From: Bifidobacterium sp. ESL0775
Lineage (GTDB): Bacteria; Actinomycetota; Actinomycetes; Actinomycetales; Bifidobacteriaceae
DNA: 64,000 nucleotides
Assembly (NCBI RefSeq): GCF_029395475.1
Contig: NZ_CP113917.1
Coordinates: 1,488,001 to 1,552,000 of the forward strand
Reading direction: 5' to 3'
Shown here: positions 1 to 7,290 of the stretch, one piece after another
Position numbering within the stretch: the stretch's first letter is position 1
How the letters are laid out: each line of letters begins with the position of its first letter
The notes under the pieces: generated by a model
Seen by the model: the letters and a program-made list of their open reading frames with translations, nothing else
Told to the model about the DNA's origin: nothing
Database searches by the model: none
Translations under genes and position numbers: made by a program

Positions 1-51
1 CAACGCATTTGAAAGACCAGAAAGCACTCTCACCAGCCGCCGCTGGTTTCG
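1..51. other. Short non-coding edge downstream of carD
   Basis: No gene fits here. A small inverted repeat (ACCAGC, 4-base loop, GCTGGT, about 31-46) follows the carD stop on the minus strand but has no clear U-tract, so it is at best a weak terminator. Confidence 0.3.
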
Positions 52-663
52 CTACTTCTTTTTCGAATTGCCCTTGGCGTCCTTGTTCTCGGCCTCGACC
101 CTCGCCAAAGTCTGGCTCGCCGGTTCCTCGGGAGCCTGCGAATGGTGTTTGGCGTCTTGCGCGGTCGGTTCGGCATAGCCGAGATTGACATCGAGCAGGT
201 GCTGGGCCTCGTCCTCGTCGATCTTCTCCGAAAGCGCGATTTCCGAGGTCAGGATGTTGCGGGCGCGGGTCAGCATGCGCTTCTCGCCGGCGGAGAGACC
301 GTGCTCGTCGACGTCACGCTGCGCCAGGTCACGTACGACCTCGGCGATTTTGTTGACCTCGCCGGTGGCGATCTTCTCGACGTTCAGCTTGTAGCGCCGC
401 GACCAGTTCATCTTCTCGTTGTCGACGATCGGCGTGCGCAAAATCTCGAAGACCTTGGCGACTTCCTTGCCGTCGACGATGTTGCGGATACCGACTTTCT
501 TCGCGTTCTCGACGGGGACCTCGATGACCAAACCGTCGCTGGAAAGCACTGAAAGCTGCAGATAGTCGCGCGTGACACCCTTCACCGTACGTTTTTCGAA
601 AGCTGTGACCTTAGCCGCACCGTGACGCGGATAAACGACGACATCGCCAACTTTGTAATCCAT
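52..663 (-). CDS. carD: CarD-family RNA polymerase-binding transcriptional regulator
   Basis: CarD binds the RNA polymerase beta subunit and stabilises the open promoter complex, notably at rRNA and other housekeeping promoters; this is family knowledge. The protein begins MDYKVGDVVVYPRHG, the hallmark of the N-terminal CarD/TRCF interaction domain (about residues 1-60), followed by a helical C-terminal DNA-binding domain with SRRYKLNVEKI and SAGEKRMLTRARNIL. I chose the ATG at 663 because GGAGGT lies about five bases upstream; an in-frame upstream ATG (708) has no such site. At 203 residues it is longer than the usual roughly 160. The extra is a charged, low-complexity tail rich in E, A and K. 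It is divergent from the response regulator at 847. Confidence 0.93.
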   Translation of the reverse strand: MDYKVGDVVVYPRHGAAKVTAFEKRTVKGVTRDYLQLSVLSSDGLVIEVPVENAKKVGIRNIVDGKEVAKVFEILRTPIVDNEKMNWSRRYKLNVEKIATGEVNKIAEVVRDLAQRDVDEHGLSAGEKRMLTRARNILTSEIALSEKIDEDEAQHLLDVNLGYAEPTAQDAKHHSQAPEEPASQTLARVEAENKDAKGNSKKK

Positions 664-846
664 GGAACCTCCGGGAACGCTCATACGCAACATTGCTAAG
701 TTTTTCACGCGCCGCGGACGTTTGCCCTCGCCGCGAACCTACGAAACCTTAAGAAAAACGGCTGAAAACCTCAAACGGCCGCGAATTGGGTGCGCCGGAA
801 CCTATACTGGATTGTTTGTAGCAATGTTTTTGAAAGGCGGAGACAC

Positions 847-1593
847 ATGCTCAACACTTCGGCACATCAGAAGACACCGCGCACCATCTTGGTGGTCGAG
901 GACGAGCCCGATCTCGCCACGGCCATCGCCCAGCGCATCACGGCCAATGGGTGGACCGCGCGCGTGGCGGGAGATGGAGCGAGCGCGGTGCGCGCCGCCA
1001 GCCAAATCAAGCCCGATCTGGTGATCATGGACATCATGTTGCCCGTCATGGACGGCATCGAGGCCACCAAGCGCATCATCGCCGAGCGCCCGGTGCCGGT
1101 GCTGATGCTGACCGCCCGCGATTCCGAGGCCGACAAGGTCATGGGCCTTTCCGCCGGTGCCGATGACTACATGACCAAGCCTTTCTCCCCACGCGAGCTC
1201 ATCGCCCGCTGCGAGGCCCTGCTGCGCCGCGTCGAACGCGCCACCTTGATCGCCAAGAACAACGAGAACGAGAAGGTGCTGGACTTCGGTTCCTTGGTCA
1301 TCGATCCGCGCCAACGCATCGTCACCCAGGACGGCAAGCAGGTGCATCTGACCCCCACGGAATTCGATCTGCTCGCCACGCTTGCCCGCAAGCCGAAGTC
1401 GGTGTTCAAGCGCGAGAAGCTTTTGGAAGAGGTCTGGGACTGGCCCGACGCCTCGGGCACCCGCACCGTCGATTCGCATGTCAAGGCGCTGCGCCACAAG
1501 CTCGGCAGCGACATGATCCGCACCGCGCATGGCGTCGGTTACGCCTTCGAGCCGCCCGAGGATGGCGACGCCGCCTCGCAGCCCGCGCAATGA
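847..1593 (+). CDS. OmpR/PhoB-family two-component response regulator
   Basis: A 248-residue regulator with an N-terminal receiver domain (about 12-125) and a C-terminal winged-helix DNA-binding domain (about 145-240). The acidic pocket VVEDEPD, the phosphoacceptor Asp62 in VIMDIMLP, Thr89 and Lys111 are all present. The C-terminal half contains LTPTEFDLLATLARKP and GTRTVDSHVKALRHKLG, typical of OmpR/PhoB. The start at 847 is preceded by AGGCGGAG; the frame is open back to 790 without a comparable site. The cognate histidine kinase follows at 1684, with a small terminator-like hairpin between them. The signal sensed is not evident. Confidence 0.93.
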   Translation: MLNTSAHQKTPRTILVVEDEPDLATAIAQRITANGWTARVAGDGASAVRAASQIKPDLVIMDIMLPVMDGIEATKRIIAERPVPVLMLTARDSEADKVMGLSAGADDYMTKPFSPRELIARCEALLRRVERATLIAKNNENEKVLDFGSLVIDPRQRIVTQDGKQVHLTPTEFDLLATLARKPKSVFKREKLLEEVWDWPDASGTRTVDSHVKALRHKLGSDMIRTAHGVGYAFEPPEDGDAASQPAQ

Positions 1594-1602
1594 CAGAAAC
1601 CA

Positions 1603-1624
1603 CAGCCCTGCGGGGCTGCTTTTC
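1603..1624 (+). terminator. Terminator-like hairpin between response regulator and kinase
   Basis: CAGCCC, loop TGCG, GGGCTG, followed by CTTTTC. It sits just after the response regulator stop and 60 bases before the kinase start, so it could lower kinase expression relative to the regulator. Confidence 0.5.
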
Positions 1625-1683
1625 ATATAACCCGTTTTTCGTATAATCCCCAGTCGTAAATAAAAGAACGCAGTGATCGCAGC

Positions 1684-2775
1684 ATGACCAACCACACACA
1701 CCAATCCGGCAAGAGGATTCTGGACAACGAACGTCCGATAGGGTTCTTCTCATCGCTCAAGGTCGAGCTGAGCGTCATCATCGTCATCGCCACGGCCATC
1801 GCCTTCGTCATGGCCTGGTTCCTTTTGAAAGTGGGCCTGAGCGGCTGGATCGCCATGCCGCTGACGCTGGTGGTGGCGCTGGGGATCACCTATTTCTTCT
1901 CGCGCGGGCTCACCTCCCCTTTGCGCCAGATGCGCGACGCCGCCAAGGCGATGAGCGAGGGCGACTACACGGTGCGCGTCAAGGTCAACGACCAAAGCCA
2001 CGACGAGGTGGGCCAGCTCGCCCGCTCGTTCAACGAGATGGCCGAGGAACTGCAGCACGCCGACCAGATGCGCCGCGACATGATCGCCAACGTCTCCCAC
2101 GAGCTGCGCACGCCCGTCTCCGCCCTGCAGGCCATGCTCGAGAACCTGGCCGACGGCGTGGTGGAGCCCACCCCCGCCAATCTCGAGAGCATCTTGAACC
2201 AAACCCACCGCCTTTCCGACCTCATCGCCTTTCTGCTTGATCTTTCGCGCATGGAGGCGGGCGCGGCGAGCCTAAACATCGAGCAGTTCAATTTCGCCGA
2301 CTTCATCGACGAAACGCTGGAACCATTGGAGATCGCCGATGCCGGCCACGCCCACGATGTCGACGTCCATGTGCCCGACTCCATCGAAATCGAGGGCGAC
2401 CAGGACAGGCTGCGCCAGCTGTTCACCAACATCATCTCGAACGCCTTCAAGCATTCGCCCGACAACACCACGGTGCTGGTCGAGGCGCATGAGGACAAGA
2501 CGCATGGCACCATCGTCACCAACGTCGTCAATTTCGGCTCACAAATCCCGCAGGAGGCCCGCGCGGACATCTTCCGCCGCTTCGTCAAGGGCAAGTCCGG
2601 CCCCGGCACGGAATCCGGCGGCACTGGCCTCGGGCTGTCAATCGCCCGTTGGGCGGCCCAGCTGCACGGCGGCAACGTCAAAGTCGTCGATGACAACCGC
2701 GGCACCGATTTCGAGATCACCCTGCCGAAATACCACATCGCCGCCGACGAGCCCGCCGGAGAAATCAACCTCTGA
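1684..2775 (+). CDS. Membrane sensor histidine kinase (HAMP-HisKA-HATPase)
   Basis: A 363-residue sensor kinase paired with the OmpR-type regulator upstream. Two transmembrane helices (about 31-48 and 54-72) are joined by only a few residues, so there is essentially no extracellular sensor domain; this suggests intramembrane sensing or input from a partner protein. A HAMP linker (about 73-125) leads to the HisKA dimerisation helix with phosphoacceptor His139 in ANVSHELRTP. The ATPase domain has an N-box (NIISNAFKHS) and the G2 region GGTGLGLSIA. The G1 position carries NFGSQIP instead of a clear DxGxG motif. The start is taken at 1684, with an in-frame N-terminus fitting a cytosolic tail. Confidence 0.9.
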   Translation: MTNHTHQSGKRILDNERPIGFFSSLKVELSVIIVIATAIAFVMAWFLLKVGLSGWIAMPLTLVVALGITYFFSRGLTSPLRQMRDAAKAMSEGDYTVRVKVNDQSHDEVGQLARSFNEMAEELQHADQMRRDMIANVSHELRTPVSALQAMLENLADGVVEPTPANLESILNQTHRLSDLIAFLLDLSRMEAGAASLNIEQFNFADFIDETLEPLEIADAGHAHDVDVHVPDSIEIEGDQDRLRQLFTNIISNAFKHSPDNTTVLVEAHEDKTHGTIVTNVVNFGSQIPQEARADIFRRFVKGKSGPGTESGGTGLGLSIARWAAQLHGGNVKVVDDNRGTDFEITLPKYHIAADEPAGEINL

Positions 2776-2819
2776 CGTTTCCCGCTTCCTTCGGCAGCAT
2801 CACCACTTTCTGAAATACT

Positions 2820-2833
2820 CGAACATCTGTTCT
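2820..2833. promoter_or_regulatory. LexA/SOS box 1 upstream of umuDC
   Basis: CGAACATCTGTTCT matches the Gram-positive/actinobacterial LexA operator pattern CGAAC-N4-GTTCG with one outer mismatch. It lies about 70 bases before the umuD start. Confidence 0.7.
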
Positions 2834-2868
2834 AGTTATCATGTCTCAGCCATCTGTCAGAATGATAT

Positions 2869-2884
2869 TCGAACAAACGTTCGA
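2869..2884. promoter_or_regulatory. LexA/SOS box 2 upstream of umuDC
   Basis: TCGAACAAACGTTCGA has perfect inverted 6-base arms (TCGAAC and GTTCGA) around a 4-base centre. It ends 16 bases before the umuD ATG, overlapping the expected promoter/leader, so LexA bound here should block the operon. Confidence 0.8.
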
Positions 2885-2900
2885 CTATCGGGAGGTGTGC

Positions 2901-3551
2901 ATGGCATCAGCGACATCACGTAGATTGGTCTGCGACGATTCAGGGCGGGATTGCAGGGTCACCCAAGTTTTCCGCTCGACGCTTGCGCCGACGCCCATTC
3001 CCATGGCGCTTGAGGCGGTGCATGCGGGGTTCCCTTCCGTGGCGCAGGACTATTTCGCGGGCGATTTCAGCTTCGACGAACACATCATCCGCAATCCGGA
3101 CACGACCTTCATCATCACCGTCGCCGGCGATTCGATGGAAGGCGCGGGCATCTGGGACGGCGACCTTCTGGTGGTCGACCGCTCGCTGGAACCGCAGGCC
3201 GATGATGTGGTGGTGGCCGTCCTCGACGACGAACTGACCGTCAAACGCCTTCTGCTGCGCGGGTCGACGCCGATCCTGCATCCAGAGAACCCCCGCTATC
3301 CTGATTTCTCGCCCGAAAACGCCGAGGAACTGGTGATTTGGGGCGTGGTCATCGGCAATTTCCATACGCAAAGCCGTTCGAACCGGTTCGGCTCGGCGTT
3401 GCCGGGCATCACCCGCCCCGGCATGTCAGCCAACTCCGCATACGACCCCGGCGCGAACGAGAAAGCCAACGGGACCACCGGCCTGGCCGAACACAGCCGC
3501 GGATGGTCGGGCGGCGCCACCATCTATCCTTTCCCGCAACGACGCAGCTAG
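2901..3551 (+). CDS. umuD: UmuD-like S24 peptidase, subunit of translesion polymerase V
   Basis: UmuD is cleaved under RecA control and then joins UmuC to form the error-prone polymerase V. The 216-residue protein has the expected self-cleavage site Ala42-Gly43 (VHAGFPS), the nucleophile Ser78 in VAGDSMEGAGI and the general-base Lys115 in LTVKRLL. The start at 2901 follows GGAGGTG; earlier in-frame ATGs overlap the SOS box and were rejected. It is longer than the usual roughly 140 residues, with about 60 extra residues after the core ending GVVIGNFH; these are Gly/Ser/Asn-rich and I recognise no domain. umuC starts five bases after its stop. Confidence 0.9.
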   Translation: MASATSRRLVCDDSGRDCRVTQVFRSTLAPTPIPMALEAVHAGFPSVAQDYFAGDFSFDEHIIRNPDTTFIITVAGDSMEGAGIWDGDLLVVDRSLEPQADDVVVAVLDDELTVKRLLLRGSTPILHPENPRYPDFSPENAEELVIWGVVIGNFHTQSRSNRFGSALPGITRPGMSANSAYDPGANEKANGTTGLAEHSRGWSGGATIYPFPQRRS

Positions 3552-3556
3552 AACAC

Positions 3557-4873
3557 ATGGCGCAAAAGCTCACGGTATTGGCCGACGCGAACAGCTTCTT
3601 CGCCTCCTGCGAACGCGTCTTCGACCCGAGACTGGCCGACAAGCCGGTCGTCGTGCTTTCCAACAACGACGGCTGCGTAGTGGCACGCAGCACCGAGGCC
3701 AAGCGAATGGGCATCAAAGAGGGCACGCCGTGGTTCACCATCCGCGACGAGACGCAACAGGCCGGTGTGGTGGCCCGCAGCTCGAACTATGAGCTCTATG
3801 CCAGTCTGTCGGCGCGGATGATGTCGGTGATGAGCCGGTTCATGCCAGGTCAGGAGATCTATTCCATCGACGAATGCTTTCTCTCCCCCTCCACGGACGC
3901 CCGGCAGACCGCGCGCGTCTCGGCGGCCATGCGCAAAGCCGTGTTGGAAGGCGTCGGCATACCGGTAAGTGTGGGCATCGCGCCAACCAAGACGCTGGCC
4001 AAAGTGGCGAACCATTGGGCCAAACGGCACCCTTCCAGCGGCGGGGTGAGCCTCTGGAGCGATATCGAGGAGCGGCACGGCGACGACGCCTTGGCCGAGA
4101 TTCCGGTCGGCGACATTTGGGGCGTGGGCAGACGACTGACCAAAAGACTGCAGGCGTTGGGCATCGTCACCGCCCTCGACCTGCGCCGCCAGGATCCGGT
4201 GTCCATCAGGCACCGGTTCTCCATCACCGTGGAACGCACCGTTTTGGAGCTCAACGGCGTCCCCTGCATCGACGGCGATGCCAGCGCCAATGACGGCAAA
4301 CGCAAATCCGAGATCCTCTGTTCACGAATGTTCTCGACGCCGATCACCGACATGTCCCATCTGGACCAGGCTTTGAGCGTCTACGCGCAGAAGGCCTGCC
4401 GCAGGCTACGCCGCCAGTCGAGCCTGTGCTCGCATGTCGCCTCGTTCTGCGCCACCAGCCCCTTCGGCCCGGAGAACAGCTACCAGTCGTTCCATGCCAC
4501 CACCACGCTGCGCGACCCCAGCGACGATCCACTCGTCATCGCCAAGGCCGCATGCCAGGCCATGCGCGGCAGGGCCGACCCCCACGCCCGCTACATCCGG
4601 GCGGGCGTGCTCTTGCTCGGGCTCCAGGACGCCAAGGATTTCACCACATTGCATGGTTTCGAGGCCAAGCGCGACACCCACGACTTGGGAGCGGTGATCG
4701 ACAAGGCCAACAAGAAGTTCGGCACCTCCCGCGTCGGCATCGGCTATGGCGGCATACGCGGGAAAGGCCGCGCCGACGAGGACACGGGCGCCGCGTGGAC
4801 GATGCGGCGCGAGATGCTCTCCCCCCGCTGCACCACACGCTGGGACGAGATGGCCGTGGCCCACGCCGATTGA
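3557..4873 (+). CDS. umuC: UmuC-like Y-family DNA polymerase
   Basis: The catalytic subunit of translesion polymerase V, 438 residues. The palm motifs are present: LADANSFFASCERVF near the N-terminus with the first catalytic Asp, and YSIDECFL with the Asp-Glu pair. A helix-hairpin-helix segment (IPVGDIWGVGRRLTKRLQALGI) and a little-finger domain follow. A long upstream in-frame extension back to 3338 overlaps umuD and was rejected. The ATG at 3557 starts directly after the umuD stop without a strong ribosome site, suggesting translational coupling. Regulation should follow the two SOS boxes before umuD. Confidence 0.92.
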   Translation: MAQKLTVLADANSFFASCERVFDPRLADKPVVVLSNNDGCVVARSTEAKRMGIKEGTPWFTIRDETQQAGVVARSSNYELYASLSARMMSVMSRFMPGQEIYSIDECFLSPSTDARQTARVSAAMRKAVLEGVGIPVSVGIAPTKTLAKVANHWAKRHPSSGGVSLWSDIEERHGDDALAEIPVGDIWGVGRRLTKRLQALGIVTALDLRRQDPVSIRHRFSITVERTVLELNGVPCIDGDASANDGKRKSEILCSRMFSTPITDMSHLDQALSVYAQKACRRLRRQSSLCSHVASFCATSPFGPENSYQSFHATTTLRDPSDDPLVIAKAACQAMRGRADPHARYIRAGVLLLGLQDAKDFTTLHGFEAKRDTHDLGAVIDKANKKFGTSRVGIGYGGIRGKGRADEDTGAAWTMRREMLSPRCTTRWDEMAVAHAD

Positions 4874-4949
4874 GCGCATTTGGCATCCATGCGACACGTC
4901 ACGACAGACCCTGTAAGTATTTTGAGCGCCACGAGTATCCGACCCCCCA

Positions 4950-5666
4950 TCATCCCGGTTTGTTTGGCGTGCAGGCCAAGGCGAATCCCATGACATCACG
5001 CGCGCCGGCGAGACGCAAAGCCGATATGCACTGCCCCATCGTGGCGCCGGTGGTCACGATATCGTCAATGACCAGGAACAACACATCCTCCCCCGCCAAT
5101 CGCTTCGTGGCGCGCACATGGCCGGCGATCCTTTGGGAACGGCCGGAAGCCCCTGAGGTCTGCACGGATTTGCCGCTCACCCCTTCAAGGCGCAACGCCG
5201 GTTCAATCCTGACCTCAAACCCATACCCATATAAATCGCGCGCCAAGGCTTTCGTAACGGGCAGCATCTGCCAACGCCCCCGATGGCGCATCGAGGCCTT
5301 CGAGGAAGGGGCCGGGACCAGAACCAGACGCGGTGAACGGGCGTTGCCACTTGACGTCCCAAGGACCTTGACAATCAGATCGGCGAGCAGGGAGGAGAAA
5401 ACCGCGTCGCATTCCTCGTCGCCATGGTCCTTCCAGGCCAGAACCGCATGGCGCGCCGCGCCCCTGTACCAAGCGCAGGAATAACACGATCCCATATCAC
5501 CGGCCAATGGTTTGGAGCACACCTGCCTGAACAGCTTGCTGCAGGAAGGACACAGCACCTCGTCAGGCATGTCGCACCCCGCGCAGCCTCGGGGCAACAA
5601 CAGGTCGCGAACGGCGGCATACCAAGCGTATGCCATACCGCCAGCCGACGAGACAAAAGCATTCAT
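4950..5666 (-). CDS. comF: ComF-family phosphoribosyltransferase-like protein
   Basis: A 238-residue ComF homologue. The N-terminus has a Cys4-type zinc finger (Cys28, Cys31, Cys39, Cys42 in GCAGC and CPSC) and a further CYSC pair. The C-terminal half is a phosphoribosyltransferase fold with the PRPP-binding loop LVIDDIVTTGATM and the region VLVPAPSSKASMRHRG. In naturally competent bacteria ComF takes part in DNA uptake and delivery to recombination; in actinobacteria its role is not settled. No strong ribosome site precedes 5666, and a second Met at 5636 is an alternative start. It stands convergent with umuC. Confidence 0.85.
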   Translation of the reverse strand: MNAFVSSAGGMAYAWYAAVRDLLLPRGCAGCDMPDEVLCPSCSKLFRQVCSKPLAGDMGSCYSCAWYRGAARHAVLAWKDHGDEECDAVFSSLLADLIVKVLGTSSGNARSPRLVLVPAPSSKASMRHRGRWQMLPVTKALARDLYGYGFEVRIEPALRLEGVSGKSVQTSGASGRSQRIAGHVRATKRLAGEDVLFLVIDDIVTTGATMGQCISALRLAGARDVMGFALACTPNKPG

Positions 5667-5734
5667 ACAACCATGCTACGAATGTGAGGCTCGAAACAGC
5701 GTCAAAACGGACCACTGTGGTCGAACGCTACGGG

Positions 5735-5743
5735 TTATCCACA
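5735..5743 (+). promoter_or_regulatory. Single consensus DnaA-box-like nonamer
   Basis: TTATCCACA, a perfect match to the DnaA box consensus, lies between comF and the HAD phosphatase. A near match (TCATCCACA) follows at about 5765. No DnaA-box cluster or origin genes are nearby. Confidence 0.35.
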
Positions 5744-5796
5744 TCCCGGGCGTGTCAAGGTTGTTTCATCCACAATCGCCGTAAGAGACGCAACAC

Positions 5797-6609
5797 TTAC
5801 GAGAGGGCGGCGATGAGGCGGTCGCAGACCTCAAGCGTGTCATGCGGGCCGGAGACGCGGATCGGCCGGGTGCCGATGACCGCGGCGGGGTAATCGTTGC
5901 CATCCGGATCCATGCGGTCGCCCACGAAGATGACCTGGCTGACCTGGCAACCCACTATGCCGCACAGCTTGCGCACGGCATAGGCCTTGTCGACGCCACG
6001 CGCGGAGATGTCGATGCTGGTCGAGCCTCCCGAACGCACCACCAGATCGGGCAGGTCGGCACCCACCGCCTCGGCGAGCCTGTTCTTCTTCTCGTTGGTG
6101 GGGTCCCACTGCTCCTTGGCGTCGACCGGAGCCTGCTGGCCCAACGCGGAAAAGGTGATCTGGCTGCCGCGGTCCTCGATGCGCGGCCCCCAGGTATGTT
6201 CCAGCCAGAGGCCCTGCTCGCGCGCGTGGCGTTCGAGGGAGGCGATGGCCTTTTTGCGTGAGTCCAAGTCGAGCTCGTTGGAGTAGACGCATTGCCACTG
6301 CCCGTCACGCCAGCGGAAATAGCGTGTGCCGCTGGTTGGCATGACGTGGATGTCGGCGCGTCGCGCCTGACCCGTCAAGACGTCCAGCACCTGGCTTTTG
6401 GCCAGCTCGAAACGTCCTCCGGTGATGACGGCGACATCGATCAGGGACGACAACCTCGAAAAGCGGGCCGCCATATCGGCGTGCATGGGCTTCTTGGAAC
6501 GGGCCAAGGTGTTGTCCAGGTCGAAGGCGACCACCTTGGCGCCACGCACGAGGTCGGAGCAATCGTGGTCCCGCCACATCGGCACCGCCTCATTCGTGTG
6601 CGCGCTCAT
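5797..6609 (-). CDS. HAD-superfamily hydrolase (IIB type, sugar-phosphatase-like)
   Basis: A 270-residue HAD hydrolase with motif I AFDLDNTLA (Asp30 and Asp32), a motif II-like AVITGGR, a basic motif III region (DKAYAVRKL) and motif IV FVGDRMDPDGNDYP. The large cap between motifs II and III points to the C2B/IIB class that includes phosphomannomutase-like and sugar-phosphate phosphatases; the substrate cannot be read from sequence. The start at 6609 is preceded by GGAGGGG; an in-frame start at 6657 lacks a site. Confidence 0.8.
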   Translation of the reverse strand: MSAHTNEAVPMWRDHDCSDLVRGAKVVAFDLDNTLARSKKPMHADMAARFSRLSSLIDVAVITGGRFELAKSQVLDVLTGQARRADIHVMPTSGTRYFRWRDGQWQCVYSNELDLDSRKKAIASLERHAREQGLWLEHTWGPRIEDRGSQITFSALGQQAPVDAKEQWDPTNEKKNRLAEAVGADLPDLVVRSGGSTSIDISARGVDKAYAVRKLCGIVGCQVSQVIFVGDRMDPDGNDYPAAVIGTRPIRVSGPHDTLEVCDRLIAALS

Positions 6610-6827
6610 GGCCCCTCCGTTCACATCGTGCAGGTGACGTCGTCCGTCCGATACCATTTCATGGTACGACGACCATTACCGAAACTTCCGGCGTCGCGGC
6701 GCTTGGCCCGTTTGACAAAGCCGTCACGCACCAACACATGATGTAATACAATTTTCTGATGTCCAATCGCACGCCCGACCGCAAGCCCGACCACACCGAT
6801 GCCCACGCCGGGCCGTAGCATGGAACC

Positions 6828-7265
6828 ATGTTGCGACCACCTTGGCAGACCCACGTCTATCGGAACCGTCATGGGCGCGGCCCGAGAACGCCGATGTTCG
6901 GCACGCGCCTGCCACGCTACCGCACCAGAAGCGGCATGTTCGACGACATGGTGGCCTCGCAGATCCGCCGTCTTCTGGCGGCATGGCCGCAATATGTGAA
7001 ACCCGTCCAGTTCGCCGTCGAGGACGTGCCGCCCTCCGCACCGGCGCCATGGGAGCCCGAGCGCAGCGCCACCTCACAATGCTATGCGGCCAACCACGGC
7101 GTGCCCGCCCGCATCGTGCTCTACCGCATGCCGATGCAGATGCACCACCCCACCAAGGAAGAGCTCGAATGGGCCATCCGCGACGCGTTGGTGGCCAGGC
7201 TGGCCGAGCTCTATGGCCGTCGTCCCGAGGAGTTCGACCCCGACTGGACCGGCACCGAGCTATAA
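6828..7265 (+). CDS. Zincin-fold (PF06262-like) protein without HExxH motif
   Basis: The 145-residue protein resembles the actinobacterial metallopeptidase family PF06262. It shares the MFDDMVASQIRRLL helix, the VQFAVEDVPP strand and ARIVLYRMPMQ. Where active members carry an HExxH zinc site, this one reads ALVARLAELYG, with no histidines, so it is probably not a zinc peptidase. The N-terminus is Arg-rich. The start at 6828 has no obvious ribosome site and could be further downstream. It is convergent with the DUF5719 gene. The function is unknown. Confidence 0.65.
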   Translation: MLRPPWQTHVYRNRHGRGPRTPMFGTRLPRYRTRSGMFDDMVASQIRRLLAAWPQYVKPVQFAVEDVPPSAPAPWEPERSATSQCYAANHGVPARIVLYRMPMQMHHPTKEELEWAIRDALVARLAELYGRRPEEFDPDWTGTEL

Positions 7266-7290
7266 GCCGGCATGCCATCTTTCCAGCGTG

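Noticed and set aside
3338..3556. Upstream extension of umuC
   Set aside because: It overlaps umuD in another frame and has no homology; the family start is at 3557.
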